DNA from: RGZA01 sp041917755
Lineage (GTDB): Bacteria > Pseudomonadota > Alphaproteobacteria > UBA9219 > RGZA01
DNA: 64,000 nt
Reading direction: 5' to 3'
Assembly (NCBI GenBank): GCA_041917755.1
Contig: JAYRWY010000016.1
Coordinates: 62,001-126,000 of the forward strand
Under the pieces are notes generated by a model. The model ran no database searches. It saw only the letters and a list, made by a program, of their open reading frames with translations, and was not told the DNA's origin. The position numbers and the translations under genes were made by a program. This document shows positions 1 through 7,500 of this stretch, piece by piece. Each line of letters begins with the position of its first letter. Positions within the stretch are counted from its first letter, which is position 1.

Positions 1-1
1 G

Positions 2-754
2 ATCGACAGCGGCGCAAAAGAAATCTCCCTGCTTGGTCAAAACGTCAACGCCTATCACGGCATCGGCGAAAATGGAGAACCATGGGGTCTTGGCCAATTA
101 ATCGAAGCCGTTGCCAAGCTAAATGTCGATCGCATTCGCTATACCACCTCGCACCCAAAAGATATGGATGATGGCCTTATCGCTGCACACCGTGATGTTA
201 AAAAACTGATGCCTTTTATGCATCTTCCGGTGCAAAGCGGTAGCAACATCATGCTGGAAGCAATGAACCGCAAACACACGCGTGATGATTATTTGCGTAT
301 TATAGAAAAGACACGCGCTGCCAATCCCCACATCGCCTTTTCATCAGACTTCATCGTCGGCTTCCCCAATGAAAGCGATAAGGATTTTGAAGATACTCTC
401 AACCTCATTCGCGAAGTAAATTTTGCGCAGGCCTATTCATTCAAGTATAGCGAACGCCCCGGTACACCCGCCGCGACCATGGCTGGCAAAATCCCTGAAG
501 ACGTAAAAACTGCGCGCCTTGCCGCATTACAGGAAGTGTTGTTTGCCCAGCAACGTGCTTTTAATGAAGGCTTTATCGGTAAAACCATCCCTGTCCTGTT
601 CGACCGTCATGGGAAGCTTGATGGCCAATTACTGGGCCGCACGCCGCATATGCAATCCCTTTATGTCCAAGATGGTAAAGGCATGTTTGGCCAAATAGCC
701 AATGTCCGCATCGATAAAGTCACCACCAACAGCCTCGAAGGGGTTATTGTGTAA
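2..754 (+). CDS. miaB: MiaB, tRNA-2-methylthio-N6-dimethylallyladenosine synthase (5' part missing)
   Basis: Radical-SAM methylthiotransferase that adds the methylthio group to i6A37 of tRNAs reading UNN codons. The reading frame is already open at base 2, so the start and the N-terminal Fe-S domain lie outside the window. The first visible residues include LLGQNVNAYHG, the stretch that follows the radical-SAM cysteine cluster in MiaB, so that cluster itself cannot be checked. HLPVQSGSN and FSSDFIVGFPNE, typical of the family, follow, and the last 60 or so residues form the TRAM RNA-binding domain. Its stop codon overlaps the start of ybeY (TAATG), so the two are translationally coupled. The phoH-like gene often found between miaB and ybeY is absent. 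Confidence 0.95.
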   Translation: MDSGAKEISLLGQNVNAYHGIGENGEPWGLGQLIEAVAKLNVDRIRYTTSHPKDMDDGLIAAHRDVKKLMPFMHLPVQSGSNIMLEAMNRKHTRDDYLRIIEKTRAANPHIAFSSDFIVGFPNESDKDFEDTLNLIREVNFAQAYSFKYSERPGTPAATMAGKIPEDVKTARLAALQEVLFAQQRAFNEGFIGKTIPVLFDRHGKLDGQLLGRTPHMQSLYVQDGKGMFGQIANVRIDKVTTNSLEGVIV

Positions 755-1239
755 TGCTACGCCTCACATTAAATGCCAAGGCCACAGATAAAAAATTACT
801 CTCTCCAGCTATTTTAAAAAAAATCTGCACACACATTGCAAAGCATGCAGGGCTGGAAAAGCAATCCTTCGAAGCATCACTGGCCTTCGTCACGCCAAAA
901 GCCATCCAGACCTTGAACCATGATTTTCGTGGAAAAAACAAACCCACCAATGTGCTGTCATTTCCACAATTCACTCCTGCTGAATTAAAAAAACTAAAGC
1001 CTGCAAAAACCGAAACGATTTATCTGGGCGATATCATCTTGTGCAAAAAGGTTATCGTTTCTGAAACGTTAAAGCTAAAAAAGCCGCTAAATCATCATCT
1101 TATTCATCTAGTTGTGCACGGCACCCTGCATCTGTTAGGATACGACCACATGAGAAATGCAGACGCCAAACGCATGGAAACGCTCGAAAAGCGCATTCTG
1201 GCTGGGCTCGGCATTAATGACCCTTATGTTATAGAATAG
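754..1239 (+). CDS. ybeY: YbeY, endoribonuclease for 16S rRNA maturation
   Basis: Zinc-dependent endoribonuclease acting in 16S rRNA 3'-end maturation and late 70S ribosome quality control. The metal-binding motif HGTLHLLGYDH is intact near residues 122-132. The upstream segment with NHDFRGKNKPTNVLSFP matches the family's conserved strand and loop. At 161 residues it is close to the usual 150-180. The ATG overlaps the miaB stop by one base, which fixes the start. The next gene begins 18 bases downstream, so miaB-ybeY-corC-lnt probably form one transcript. Confidence 0.95.
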   Translation: MLRLTLNAKATDKKLLSPAILKKICTHIAKHAGLEKQSFEASLAFVTPKAIQTLNHDFRGKNKPTNVLSFPQFTPAELKKLKPAKTETIYLGDIILCKKVIVSETLKLKKPLNHHLIHLVVHGTLHLLGYDHMRNADAKRMETLEKRILAGLGINDPYVIE

Positions 1240-1257
1240 GCCGAAGAAGAACATATT

Positions 1258-2220
1258 ATGATTGATGGTAACCCTGCTAATTCGTCGCCCTCTTCCACTA
1301 CCCCTGCTGCAAACACCCCCACAGAAGCCGCACCTGCGTCATGGTTAGGCACGGCGTTTGAAAGCATCCGCTCCTTCATATCCAAAAAACGTGAAGAAGT
1401 GGCAATCATCGAAGCTGTTGAAGAAATCATGGAAGAGCCCGATGGCCTTCCCGGCTCCAACACCGGTGAAAAAGAACTACTTACCAATTTGCTCAATGCG
1501 CGCGATCGCCGCATTTCCGATATTATGATTCCACGCGCCGATATTTTCGCCGCCGATGAAACCACCCCGCTAAAAAAACTAGCCGCCCTCATGGGTAAAA
1601 GCGGCCACAGCCGCGTTCCCATTTTCCGTAAAACGCTGGATGACGTCATCGGCTTTGTCCATATCAAAGATGTTACCGCAGGCCTGGTTGATGATAAGCC
1701 GGTTCTCATCCCTGATATTTTACGCAAACTGCTATTCGTGCCGCCGTCCATGCCCGTCACACGCCTCTTGTTGCAAATGCGTCAAAAACGCCAACACATG
1801 GCACTGGTCGTTGATGAATTCGGCGGAATTGATGGTCTGGTGACCATTGAAGATGTGGTGGAAGAAATCGTTGGCGATATCGATGATGAACATGATGATC
1901 CAGCCAATGTTATCCAGCTACAACGCCGCCCTGATGGCAGCATCGTGGTCGATGCCCGCATGCCAATTGATGCCTTTGAAGAACAAGTTGGCAATATCCT
2001 CAGGGAAGATGAACGTCAGGCGATTGATACGCTAGGCGGCCTTGCCTTCACACTTGCTGGCCGCGTGCCACTAAAGGGCGAAATGCTTCGCCATGCCTCG
2101 GGCATTGCATTTGAGGTTCTGGAAGCCGATACCCGCCGCATCAAACGTCTTCGTGTGCACAATCTTCCAAAAACCGACGCCCCCAATACGGATACCGCAC
2201 CACTAAAGGCTAGCGTGTAG
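1258..2220 (+). CDS. CorC/HlyC-type CBS-domain protein
   Basis: A 320-residue soluble protein with two CBS domains (about residues 85-205) and a C-terminal CorC_HlyC domain. The signature TIEDVVEEIVGDIDDEHD lies near residues 197-214. Homologues are called hemolysin-like or magnesium/cobalt efflux protein CorC, and members in this position between ybeY and lnt are thought to act in divalent cation homeostasis; the real role is uncertain. There is no DUF21 membrane domain, so it cannot be a transporter alone. The N-terminal 50 residues are Ser/Pro/Ala/Thr rich and poorly conserved. One base separates its stop from the GTG of lnt. Confidence 0.88.
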   Translation: MIDGNPANSSPSSTTPAANTPTEAAPASWLGTAFESIRSFISKKREEVAIIEAVEEIMEEPDGLPGSNTGEKELLTNLLNARDRRISDIMIPRADIFAADETTPLKKLAALMGKSGHSRVPIFRKTLDDVIGFVHIKDVTAGLVDDKPVLIPDILRKLLFVPPSMPVTRLLLQMRQKRQHMALVVDEFGGIDGLVTIEDVVEEIVGDIDDEHDDPANVIQLQRRPDGSIVVDARMPIDAFEEQVGNILREDERQAIDTLGGLAFTLAGRVPLKGEMLRHASGIAFEVLEADTRRIKRLRVHNLPKTDAPNTDTAPLKASV

Positions 2221-2221
2221 C

Positions 2222-3703
2222 GTGCTGGGTCGGCTCACCCATTTATTCAAACTGCTGTTACAGCAATCGCAATCTCGCAAAGCCTTATTCAGTTTTGCGT
2301 GCGGCCTGCTCAGTGCCTTTGCACTTCCGCCACTTTCCTGGCCGATATTATTTATTGTTGGATTTGGTGCCTTTGTTGGCGTGCTACGCTCTGCTGGCAC
2401 AGCTAAACAATCATTCATCCTGTCATGGTGCTATGCGGTTGGCTTTCATCTGGCGGGGCTTTACTGGATATCCGCATCCTTGTTTGTTGATATTGCCCGT
2501 TACATCTGGGTGCTGCCGTTTTCACTACTTGCACTGCCTTCCTACCTTGCATTGATATTTGGCGCAGTATCGGCTGCGTTGCATGGCTTGCGCGGCAAAC
2601 CTATTCTTCATGCCATCCTGCTCTCAGTCGGTTTATCACTTTGTGAAATCAATCGCGGCTGGCTAATGGGCGGCTTCCCATGGAATACCTACGGCTACAT
2701 CTGGTCAGATACCTTGCCAGTCATTCAAATCGTAAGCGTGATTGGCATTTATGGCCTCACCCTACTTACCTTGCTTGCAGCAACGGCAACTAGCCTGCTC
2801 TTCATCGAACTGAAAAAATCCCACCTGATTTTTTTTGCATTCATCAGCATCCTGTTGTCGTGCATGGCCCTATGGGGTGAACACCGCCTTAGCACCACTG
2901 CCATTACCTATCACGACCAAGCACTGGTGCGTCTCGTACAACCTGCCATTGAACAATCAGAACGCCGCACCGCGCAACAACGCGTAGCCGCCTTGTCTAA
3001 AATTGTTAGCCTATCAACGGAGCGATCAGAAAAACCCATTACCCATCTCATCTGGCCAGAAACCGCATCGCCCTTTTTTCTAAATGAAAATGCAGAAGCC
3101 CGCGATGCACTTAAACGGATCATTCCAAAAGGAGGCGCATTGCTCACTGGCGCCCCCTCGCGCACATTTGAAAACGATGAACGGAAATTTTACAATTCAC
3201 TCATCGTGATGAATGATAAAGGCAGCGTGATAGGCAGTTATGACAAATCACATCTGGTTCCTTTTGGTGAATTTGTTCCCCTGCGCTCTATCCTGCAAAC
3301 CGTGCCCGTCGCCGTTGATGTGATTGGCACAGCCGATTTCACACCTGGCAGCGGGGCAAAAACATTACGCGCTCCCGGCATGCCATCGTTCAGTACCATG
3401 ATTTGTTATGAAGCCATTTTTACAGGCCAGATTGTGGATGAAACCGATAGACCCGAATTATTATTGCAAATTACCAATGATGCTTGGTTTGGAAACACCT
3501 CGGGCCCCTATCAACATCTGGCCATGGCACGTGTACGCGCCATTGAAGAAGGCATCCCGCTCATTCGCGTTGCCAATTCTGGCGTTAGTGCAGTTGTCGA
3601 TCCACTTGGCCGTATCCTGCAATCCCTTGATCTCAATCAACGCGGCATCATCGATACCGCAATACCAAACGCATTACCTGCCCCGTTCTTTACTCGCTGG
3701 TAG
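2222..3703 (+). CDS. lnt: Apolipoprotein N-acyltransferase
   Basis: Inner-membrane enzyme that transfers the third acyl chain to the N-terminal cysteine of lipoproteins. At 493 residues it has the family's normal length. Roughly the first 220 residues hold the hydrophobic helices, followed by a periplasmic carbon-nitrogen hydrolase domain. The catalytic triad is visible: Glu in IWPETASPF, Lys in YDKSHLVPFGEF and Cys in MICYEAIF. The start is GTG, one base after the corC stop. It is the last gene of the leading operon, before an intergenic stretch with repeated TTGCAT. Confidence 0.95.
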   Translation: MLGRLTHLFKLLLQQSQSRKALFSFACGLLSAFALPPLSWPILFIVGFGAFVGVLRSAGTAKQSFILSWCYAVGFHLAGLYWISASLFVDIARYIWVLPFSLLALPSYLALIFGAVSAALHGLRGKPILHAILLSVGLSLCEINRGWLMGGFPWNTYGYIWSDTLPVIQIVSVIGIYGLTLLTLLAATATSLLFIELKKSHLIFFAFISILLSCMALWGEHRLSTTAITYHDQALVRLVQPAIEQSERRTAQQRVAALSKIVSLSTERSEKPITHLIWPETASPFFLNENAEARDALKRIIPKGGALLTGAPSRTFENDERKFYNSLIVMNDKGSVIGSYDKSHLVPFGEFVPLRSILQTVPVAVDVIGTADFTPGSGAKTLRAPGMPSFSTMICYEAIFTGQIVDETDRPELLLQITNDAWFGNTSGPYQHLAMARVRAIEEGIPLIRVANSGVSAVVDPLGRILQSLDLNQRGIIDTAIPNALPAPFFTRW

Positions 3704-3706
3704 CCT

Positions 3707-3758
3707 TTGCATGGAATGTAATTTATAGCTTGCATAATCGTTGCATTTGCGGTTGCAT
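3707..3758. promoter_or_regulatory. Four TTGCAT repeats upstream of the XRE regulator
   Basis: The hexamer TTGCAT occurs at 3707, 3730, 3741 and 3753, all in the same direction; the last three are 11-12 bases apart, about one helical turn. The array lies 70-120 bases before the start of a helix-turn-helix gene. An autoregulatory operator is the simplest reading, but this is inference from spacing only. Confidence 0.4.
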
Positions 3759-3829
3759 ACCTTTATATGATTAGATGTCCAGTCAATTTGGATTCAAAAA
3801 ATTATATACTTTTGAAATAACAGGTTTTT

Positions 3830-4270
3830 ATGTCCGTTAGCCTAAAACAAGACGCACAATCGGATATTCACCCGCTCGATATTCACGTGGGCAATCGCTT
3901 GCGAATGCGCCGCCTGCGCCTAAACCTCACACAGGAAAAGCTGGCCAATCTGGTCGGCCTTACATTCCAACAGGTTCAAAAGTACGAACACGGCTCCAAC
4001 CGCATCAGCGCCAGTCGCCTTTATGAAATTGCTACCGCATTAAAAGTACCCGTCTCCTATTTCTACGAGGACCTTCCAGCAGACACGCCAACCTTCGAAG
4101 GCATGGCAGAATCAGGCCAAGATCCTATCCATATGGATAATGAATTAAGCGGCATCGACATGGGCAACCGCGAAACCACTGATTTGCTGCGCGCCTATTA
4201 CCGCGTGGAAGACCCCAAAAAGCGTAAGAAAATCCTCGATCTTATCCGCGTGATGACCGACGAAGCCTAA
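3830..4270 (+). CDS. XRE-family helix-turn-helix regulator
   Basis: A 146-residue regulator with a Cro/CI-type DNA-binding domain at about residues 18-75. RLRMRRLRLNLTQEKLANLVG and FQQVQKYEHGSNRISASRLYEIA are the recognisable helices. The C-terminal half is acidic, then ends in a basic helix (DPKKRKKILDLIRVM), as in the alphaproteobacterial regulators commonly found between lnt and metK. It probably acts as a dimeric repressor. Its target is unknown; the TTGCAT array upstream suggests autoregulation, and metK, which starts 95 bases downstream, is a second candidate. Confidence 0.88.
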   Translation: MSVSLKQDAQSDIHPLDIHVGNRLRMRRLRLNLTQEKLANLVGLTFQQVQKYEHGSNRISASRLYEIATALKVPVSYFYEDLPADTPTFEGMAESGQDPIHMDNELSGIDMGNRETTDLLRAYYRVEDPKKRKKILDLIRVMTDEA

Positions 4271-4275
4271 TAAGC

Positions 4276-4364
4276 AGGCGCATAATCTCTACTTGCGCTT
4301 TTAGCTGGGTTTTCTAATATCCACGCTTCATTTCGTTTCCCCTCCTCAGACACTGAGTTTTTTT
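4276..4364 (+). promoter_or_regulatory. metK leader with two small hairpins and no Shine-Dalgarno
   Basis: Bases 4276-4282 (AGGCGCA) can pair with 4294-4300 (TGCGCTT) around an 11-base loop. A second stem, CTCAG-aca-CTGAG at 4345-4357, is followed by seven T and then directly by C and the metK ATG. No purine-rich ribosome binding site is present. This could be a small cis-regulatory RNA, but it does not match a SAM riboswitch class that I can recognise. Confidence 0.3.
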
Positions 4365-4365
4365 C

Positions 4366-5532
4366 ATGAAAAATTACCTCTTCACCAGTGAATCCGTTTC
4401 CGAAGGTCACCCCGATAAAGTTTGCGACCGTATCTCCGATACCATCGTGGATTTGTTGCTCAAAGAAGACCCCTATGCTCGCATCGCGGTAGAAACCCTT
4501 GCCACCACCAACCACGTCACCCTTGCTGGTGAAGTTCGCGGCCCCGACAGCGTAACCCCGCTTGAAATGCAAACCGCAGCACGCGAAGCCATTCGTGATA
4601 TCGGCTACGCCCAAAAAGGGTTCCACTGGCAATGGGTGAATATCGATGTGCTCGTTCACGCACAATCCGAAGACATCGCCGTTGGCGTTGATGCAAAAGA
4701 TAACAAAGATGAAGGCGCAGGCGACCAAGGCATCATGTTCGGTTATGCTTGCAACGAAACCCCTGAATTAATGCCTGCACCGATTATGTACGCACACAAT
4801 ATTCTGCGTACCTTATCCGATGCGCGTCATTCCGGAAAATTGCCAGCACTTGGCCCGGATGCGAAAAGCCAGGTCACATTGGAATATGTTGATGGCAAGC
4901 CTGTTCGCGCCCACTCCATCGTTGTGTCACACCAACACAATGAAAAGGTAGATACCGACGCCGTTCGCGCCATGATCCGCCCCTATGTAGAAAAAGTATT
5001 GCCAGAGGGCTGGATGTGCGAAGACAAGAACTTCTACGTCAACCCAACCGGTCGCTTTGTCATTGGCGGGCCAGATGGTGATACCGGTTTAACTGGCCGT
5101 AAGATTATCGTCGACACCTATGGTGGCGCGGCACCTCACGGCGGCGGTGCGTTCTCGGGTAAAGATCCAACCAAGGTGGATCGCTCAGCTGCTTATGCTG
5201 CACGTTATCTTGCCAAGAACGTGGTCGCTTCTGGCCTTGCTGACAAGTGCACCATCCAAATCGCATACGCAATTGGCGTGTCACATCCAATTGCTGTGTA
5301 CATCAATACCCATGGCACCGGTAAGGCTGATGAAGAAAAGATTTCCAAAGCATTGCAGGAAATCGTTCCACTCACCCCTCGCCGTATCCGCGAATACCTC
5401 AACCTCAACCGTCCGATTTATGCAAAGACGGCGGCTTATGGTCACTTTGGCCGTACACCAGGTGAAGATGGTTCATTCAGCTGGGAAAAAACCGACATTG
5501 CTGGCGAACTGAAGCGCGCCTTCAAGCTCTAA
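4366..5532 (+). CDS. metK: S-adenosylmethionine synthetase
   Basis: Makes S-adenosylmethionine from methionine and ATP in the cytoplasm. All three domains are present in 388 residues. Near the N-terminus is GHPDKVCDRISD, which holds the ATP-binding His and a Mg-binding Asp. The methionine-site motif GAGDQGIMFGYA lies near residue 121, and the P-loop-like GGGAFSGKDPTKVDRSAAY near residue 260. The trmB ATG follows the stop with no gap, which indicates a two-gene operon. The start codon lies in a T-rich context without a clear ribosome binding site. Confidence 0.97.
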   Translation: MKNYLFTSESVSEGHPDKVCDRISDTIVDLLLKEDPYARIAVETLATTNHVTLAGEVRGPDSVTPLEMQTAAREAIRDIGYAQKGFHWQWVNIDVLVHAQSEDIAVGVDAKDNKDEGAGDQGIMFGYACNETPELMPAPIMYAHNILRTLSDARHSGKLPALGPDAKSQVTLEYVDGKPVRAHSIVVSHQHNEKVDTDAVRAMIRPYVEKVLPEGWMCEDKNFYVNPTGRFVIGGPDGDTGLTGRKIIVDTYGGAAPHGGGAFSGKDPTKVDRSAAYAARYLAKNVVASGLADKCTIQIAYAIGVSHPIAVYINTHGTGKADEEKISKALQEIVPLTPRRIREYLNLNRPIYAKTAAYGHFGRTPGEDGSFSWEKTDIAGELKRAFKL

Positions 5533-6246
5533 ATGTCGGCACCAAAAGAAACACCAGAAAAAGGCACTGGTTATATTCTGCACGGGCGGCGCAAAGGCCG
5601 CCCGCTTCGCGTCGGCAAGACCGCATTGATGCAGGATTTATTACCGCGCATCAAAGTCAATTTAGACAGCGGCCTAAATCTGAAGCAGCTATTTGGCGAT
5701 ACACGAGATGTCTGGCTGGAAATCGGCTTTGGCGGCGGTGAACATCTGGCATGGCAAGCCAAAGAACACCCATCCATCGGCATGATTGGCTGCGAGCCGT
5801 ATATGAATGCCGTCGCCAGCATGCTGGAACATATTCATAAAAACGAACTTCAAAACATTCGTATTCACGATAATGATGCGCGCATGGTGATGGATGCATT
5901 GCCCGATGCGTCTATCGCGCGTTGTTTTGTACTCTTCCCCGATCCATGGCCTAAAAAGCGCCATGCCAACCGCCGCTTTATCGGGCCGGAAAATTTGCCC
6001 AAGCTTGCGCGCATCCTGAAATCCGGTGCACAGCTGCGTGTCGCCAGTGATGATCCCACCTTGCAGGAATGGATGCTGGAACATCTGCGCGCCAGCGCGG
6101 ATTTTATTCCAGCCCCTGATACAGATAACGGCCTGCGCAAAACCCGCCTGCCGGATTGGCCGGCTACCCGCTACGAAATCAAGGAATTGGCAAAAAAACG
6201 CGAAGGCTGGAAAGGCCCGGAATACTACGTATTCATTCGTAAATAG
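5533..6246 (+). CDS. trmB: tRNA (guanine-N7-)-methyltransferase
   Basis: SAM-dependent methyltransferase forming m7G46 in tRNA. The SAM-binding motif EIGFGGGEH is near residue 63, and the family motif DPWPKKRHANRRFI is near residues 137-150, containing residues implicated in catalysis. The length of 237 residues is normal. It directly abuts metK, the source of its cofactor. The first 30 residues are a basic extension (HGRRKGRPLR) common in alphaproteobacterial TrmB. Confidence 0.95.
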   Translation: MSAPKETPEKGTGYILHGRRKGRPLRVGKTALMQDLLPRIKVNLDSGLNLKQLFGDTRDVWLEIGFGGGEHLAWQAKEHPSIGMIGCEPYMNAVASMLEHIHKNELQNIRIHDNDARMVMDALPDASIARCFVLFPDPWPKKRHANRRFIGPENLPKLARILKSGAQLRVASDDPTLQEWMLEHLRASADFIPAPDTDNGLRKTRLPDWPATRYEIKELAKKREGWKGPEYYVFIRK

Positions 6247-6334
6247 CGTGAAATTAAAAAAACGGTTTTACTCTTATGCGCATTTGATAGCCTGATTTCA
6301 ATATATTCCTAAGTTCAATATTGAAGAGGTTATC

Positions 6335-6646
6335 ATGGCCAGTCCAACCACTCAGAGTGTTTCCAGTTTAATTAGTGCAGTAAAAGGCGAAATTGCCGAC
6401 CGTATCATCAGAGGTAACAAACTGGAATTCATCGTCCCTCGCCAACCCAATGGCACGCTTGATTTTTCTGCAACCGTTGATGCTGATGCAAACCGTATTG
6501 GAATTGTTCATTCCGTACCCGAGGCCGCACGCCAACAAGTATTCGAAGCTGTTCTTGGCGCCGGCCCACAAGATAGTGAACAACTATTTGCTATCGTTCC
6601 AAATACTGCTGAACGCGGCATGTCGTTTAAAATTTGCGCGCTATAA
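6335..6646 (+). CDS. Small protein of unknown function
   Basis: An open frame of 103 residues with a good ribosome binding site (GAAGAGG at 6323-6329, five bases before ATG). The product has no signal peptide or membrane segment and contains only one cysteine, near the C-terminus. I do not recognise a domain. It lies 88 bases after trmB and before the rimP leader. It may be lineage-specific. A short A/T run after its stop is not a convincing terminator. Confidence 0.6.
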   Translation: MASPTTQSVSSLISAVKGEIADRIIRGNKLEFIVPRQPNGTLDFSATVDADANRIGIVHSVPEAARQQVFEAVLGAGPQDSEQLFAIVPNTAERGMSFKICAL

Positions 6647-6685
6647 AAAAATATTTTTTGTTTTTTTAGGGTTAGATGGGGATAT

Positions 6686-6709
6686 CTTGGTGTTCTAACA
6701 AACACCAAG
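6686..6709. repeat. Inverted repeat, third copy of one arm downstream
   Basis: CTTGGTGTT (6686-6694) and AACACCAAG (6701-6709) form a perfect 9-base-pair stem with a 6-base loop. AACACCAAG occurs again at 6789-6797, about 90 bases on. There is no T tract, so it is not an intrinsic terminator. The extra arm would allow two mutually exclusive pairings in the same RNA. Confidence 0.45.
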
Positions 6710-6848
6710 AATCGTCCTAAAATAGGCAAAAAAATCCATAAAAAGCCAACAGGTCAATGGGTTAAACCCAACATCCCCTCTTGCAAAGAACACCAAGTCC
6801 TGATAGTGTCTGCGCAACATATAAATACCCATCATGGGAAAATGATGA

Positions 6849-6877
6849 GGTGGGCTTCAAAAGAGCCCGCCTTTTTT
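6849..6877 (+). terminator. Terminator-like hairpin in the rimP leader
   Basis: GGTGGGCT pairs with AGCCCGCC (one G-T pair) around a 7-base loop and is followed by six T. It ends 34 bases before the rimP ATG, so it either closes the upstream transcript or acts as an attenuator of the rimP-nusA-infB operon. NusA-dependent feedback would be a plausible mode, but that is inference. Confidence 0.7.
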
Positions 6878-6911
6878 ATTGCCCGAATGGTTTTTGAGCA
6901 GACGAATAGAA

Positions 6912-7457
6912 ATGGCCGTTACAGACCGCGTAGCAGAACTGATTACACCTACCCTCGAATCGATGGGGTATGAGTTGGTGCGCGTGCATTTATCGGGTGG
7001 CCGCAACAACCAGACATTGCAAATTATGGCTGAACGCCAGGATGGCAAAGCTGTTACCGTGGATGATTGCGAAACCATCAGCCACACTGTTTCGGCACAA
7101 CTGGATGTCGCTGATCCGATTTCATCGGCCTATAGTTTAGAAGTCAGCTCGCCAGGCATCGACCGCCCGCTAACCCGTTTAAAAGACTATCAGCGCTTTG
7201 CTGGCTTTGAAGCCAAGGTGCAGCTGGTACAACCCCGCGATGGCCGCCGGAATTTCCGTGGCATCCTGCGCGGCGTGGAAGGCAAAGATATCGCCATCGA
7301 AATCGTTCCCGAGAAAAAGGGCGAGAACGTAGCCAAAGTTACCCTGCCTTTTGAAACCATCGATCAAGCCAAATTGGTGATGACAGATGCGTTGCTAAAG
7401 GCGGCCCAAAAAGAACAAGCACTAAATAAACAAGAAACCGAAAACCAACAACCATAA
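6912..7457 (+). CDS. rimP: Ribosome maturation factor RimP
   Basis: Factor needed for 30S subunit maturation. The 181-residue protein has the N-terminal alpha/beta domain (ITPTLESMGYELVRVHLSGG) with VSSPGIDRPLTR at the domain junction, then the C-terminal Sm-like domain. I chose the ATG at 6912. An in-frame TTG at 6879 would lie inside the T tract of the leader terminator, which is unlikely. First gene of the conserved rimP-nusA-infB-rbfA-truB-rpsO-pnp run; nusA starts 43 bases later. Confidence 0.93.
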   Translation: MAVTDRVAELITPTLESMGYELVRVHLSGGRNNQTLQIMAERQDGKAVTVDDCETISHTVSAQLDVADPISSAYSLEVSSPGIDRPLTRLKDYQRFAGFEAKVQLVQPRDGRRNFRGILRGVEGKDIAIEIVPEKKGENVAKVTLPFETIDQAKLVMTDALLKAAQKEQALNKQETENQQP

Positions 7458-7500
7458 CAACCTATTAAAGTAAGTTGCTAAAGTAACCAGAGAGGAAGTC

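Noticed and set aside
4276..4364. SAM-II or SAM/SAH riboswitch before metK
   Set aside because: Two short stems exist, but I cannot match the conserved pseudoknot bases of these classes, so I report only an unclassified leader.
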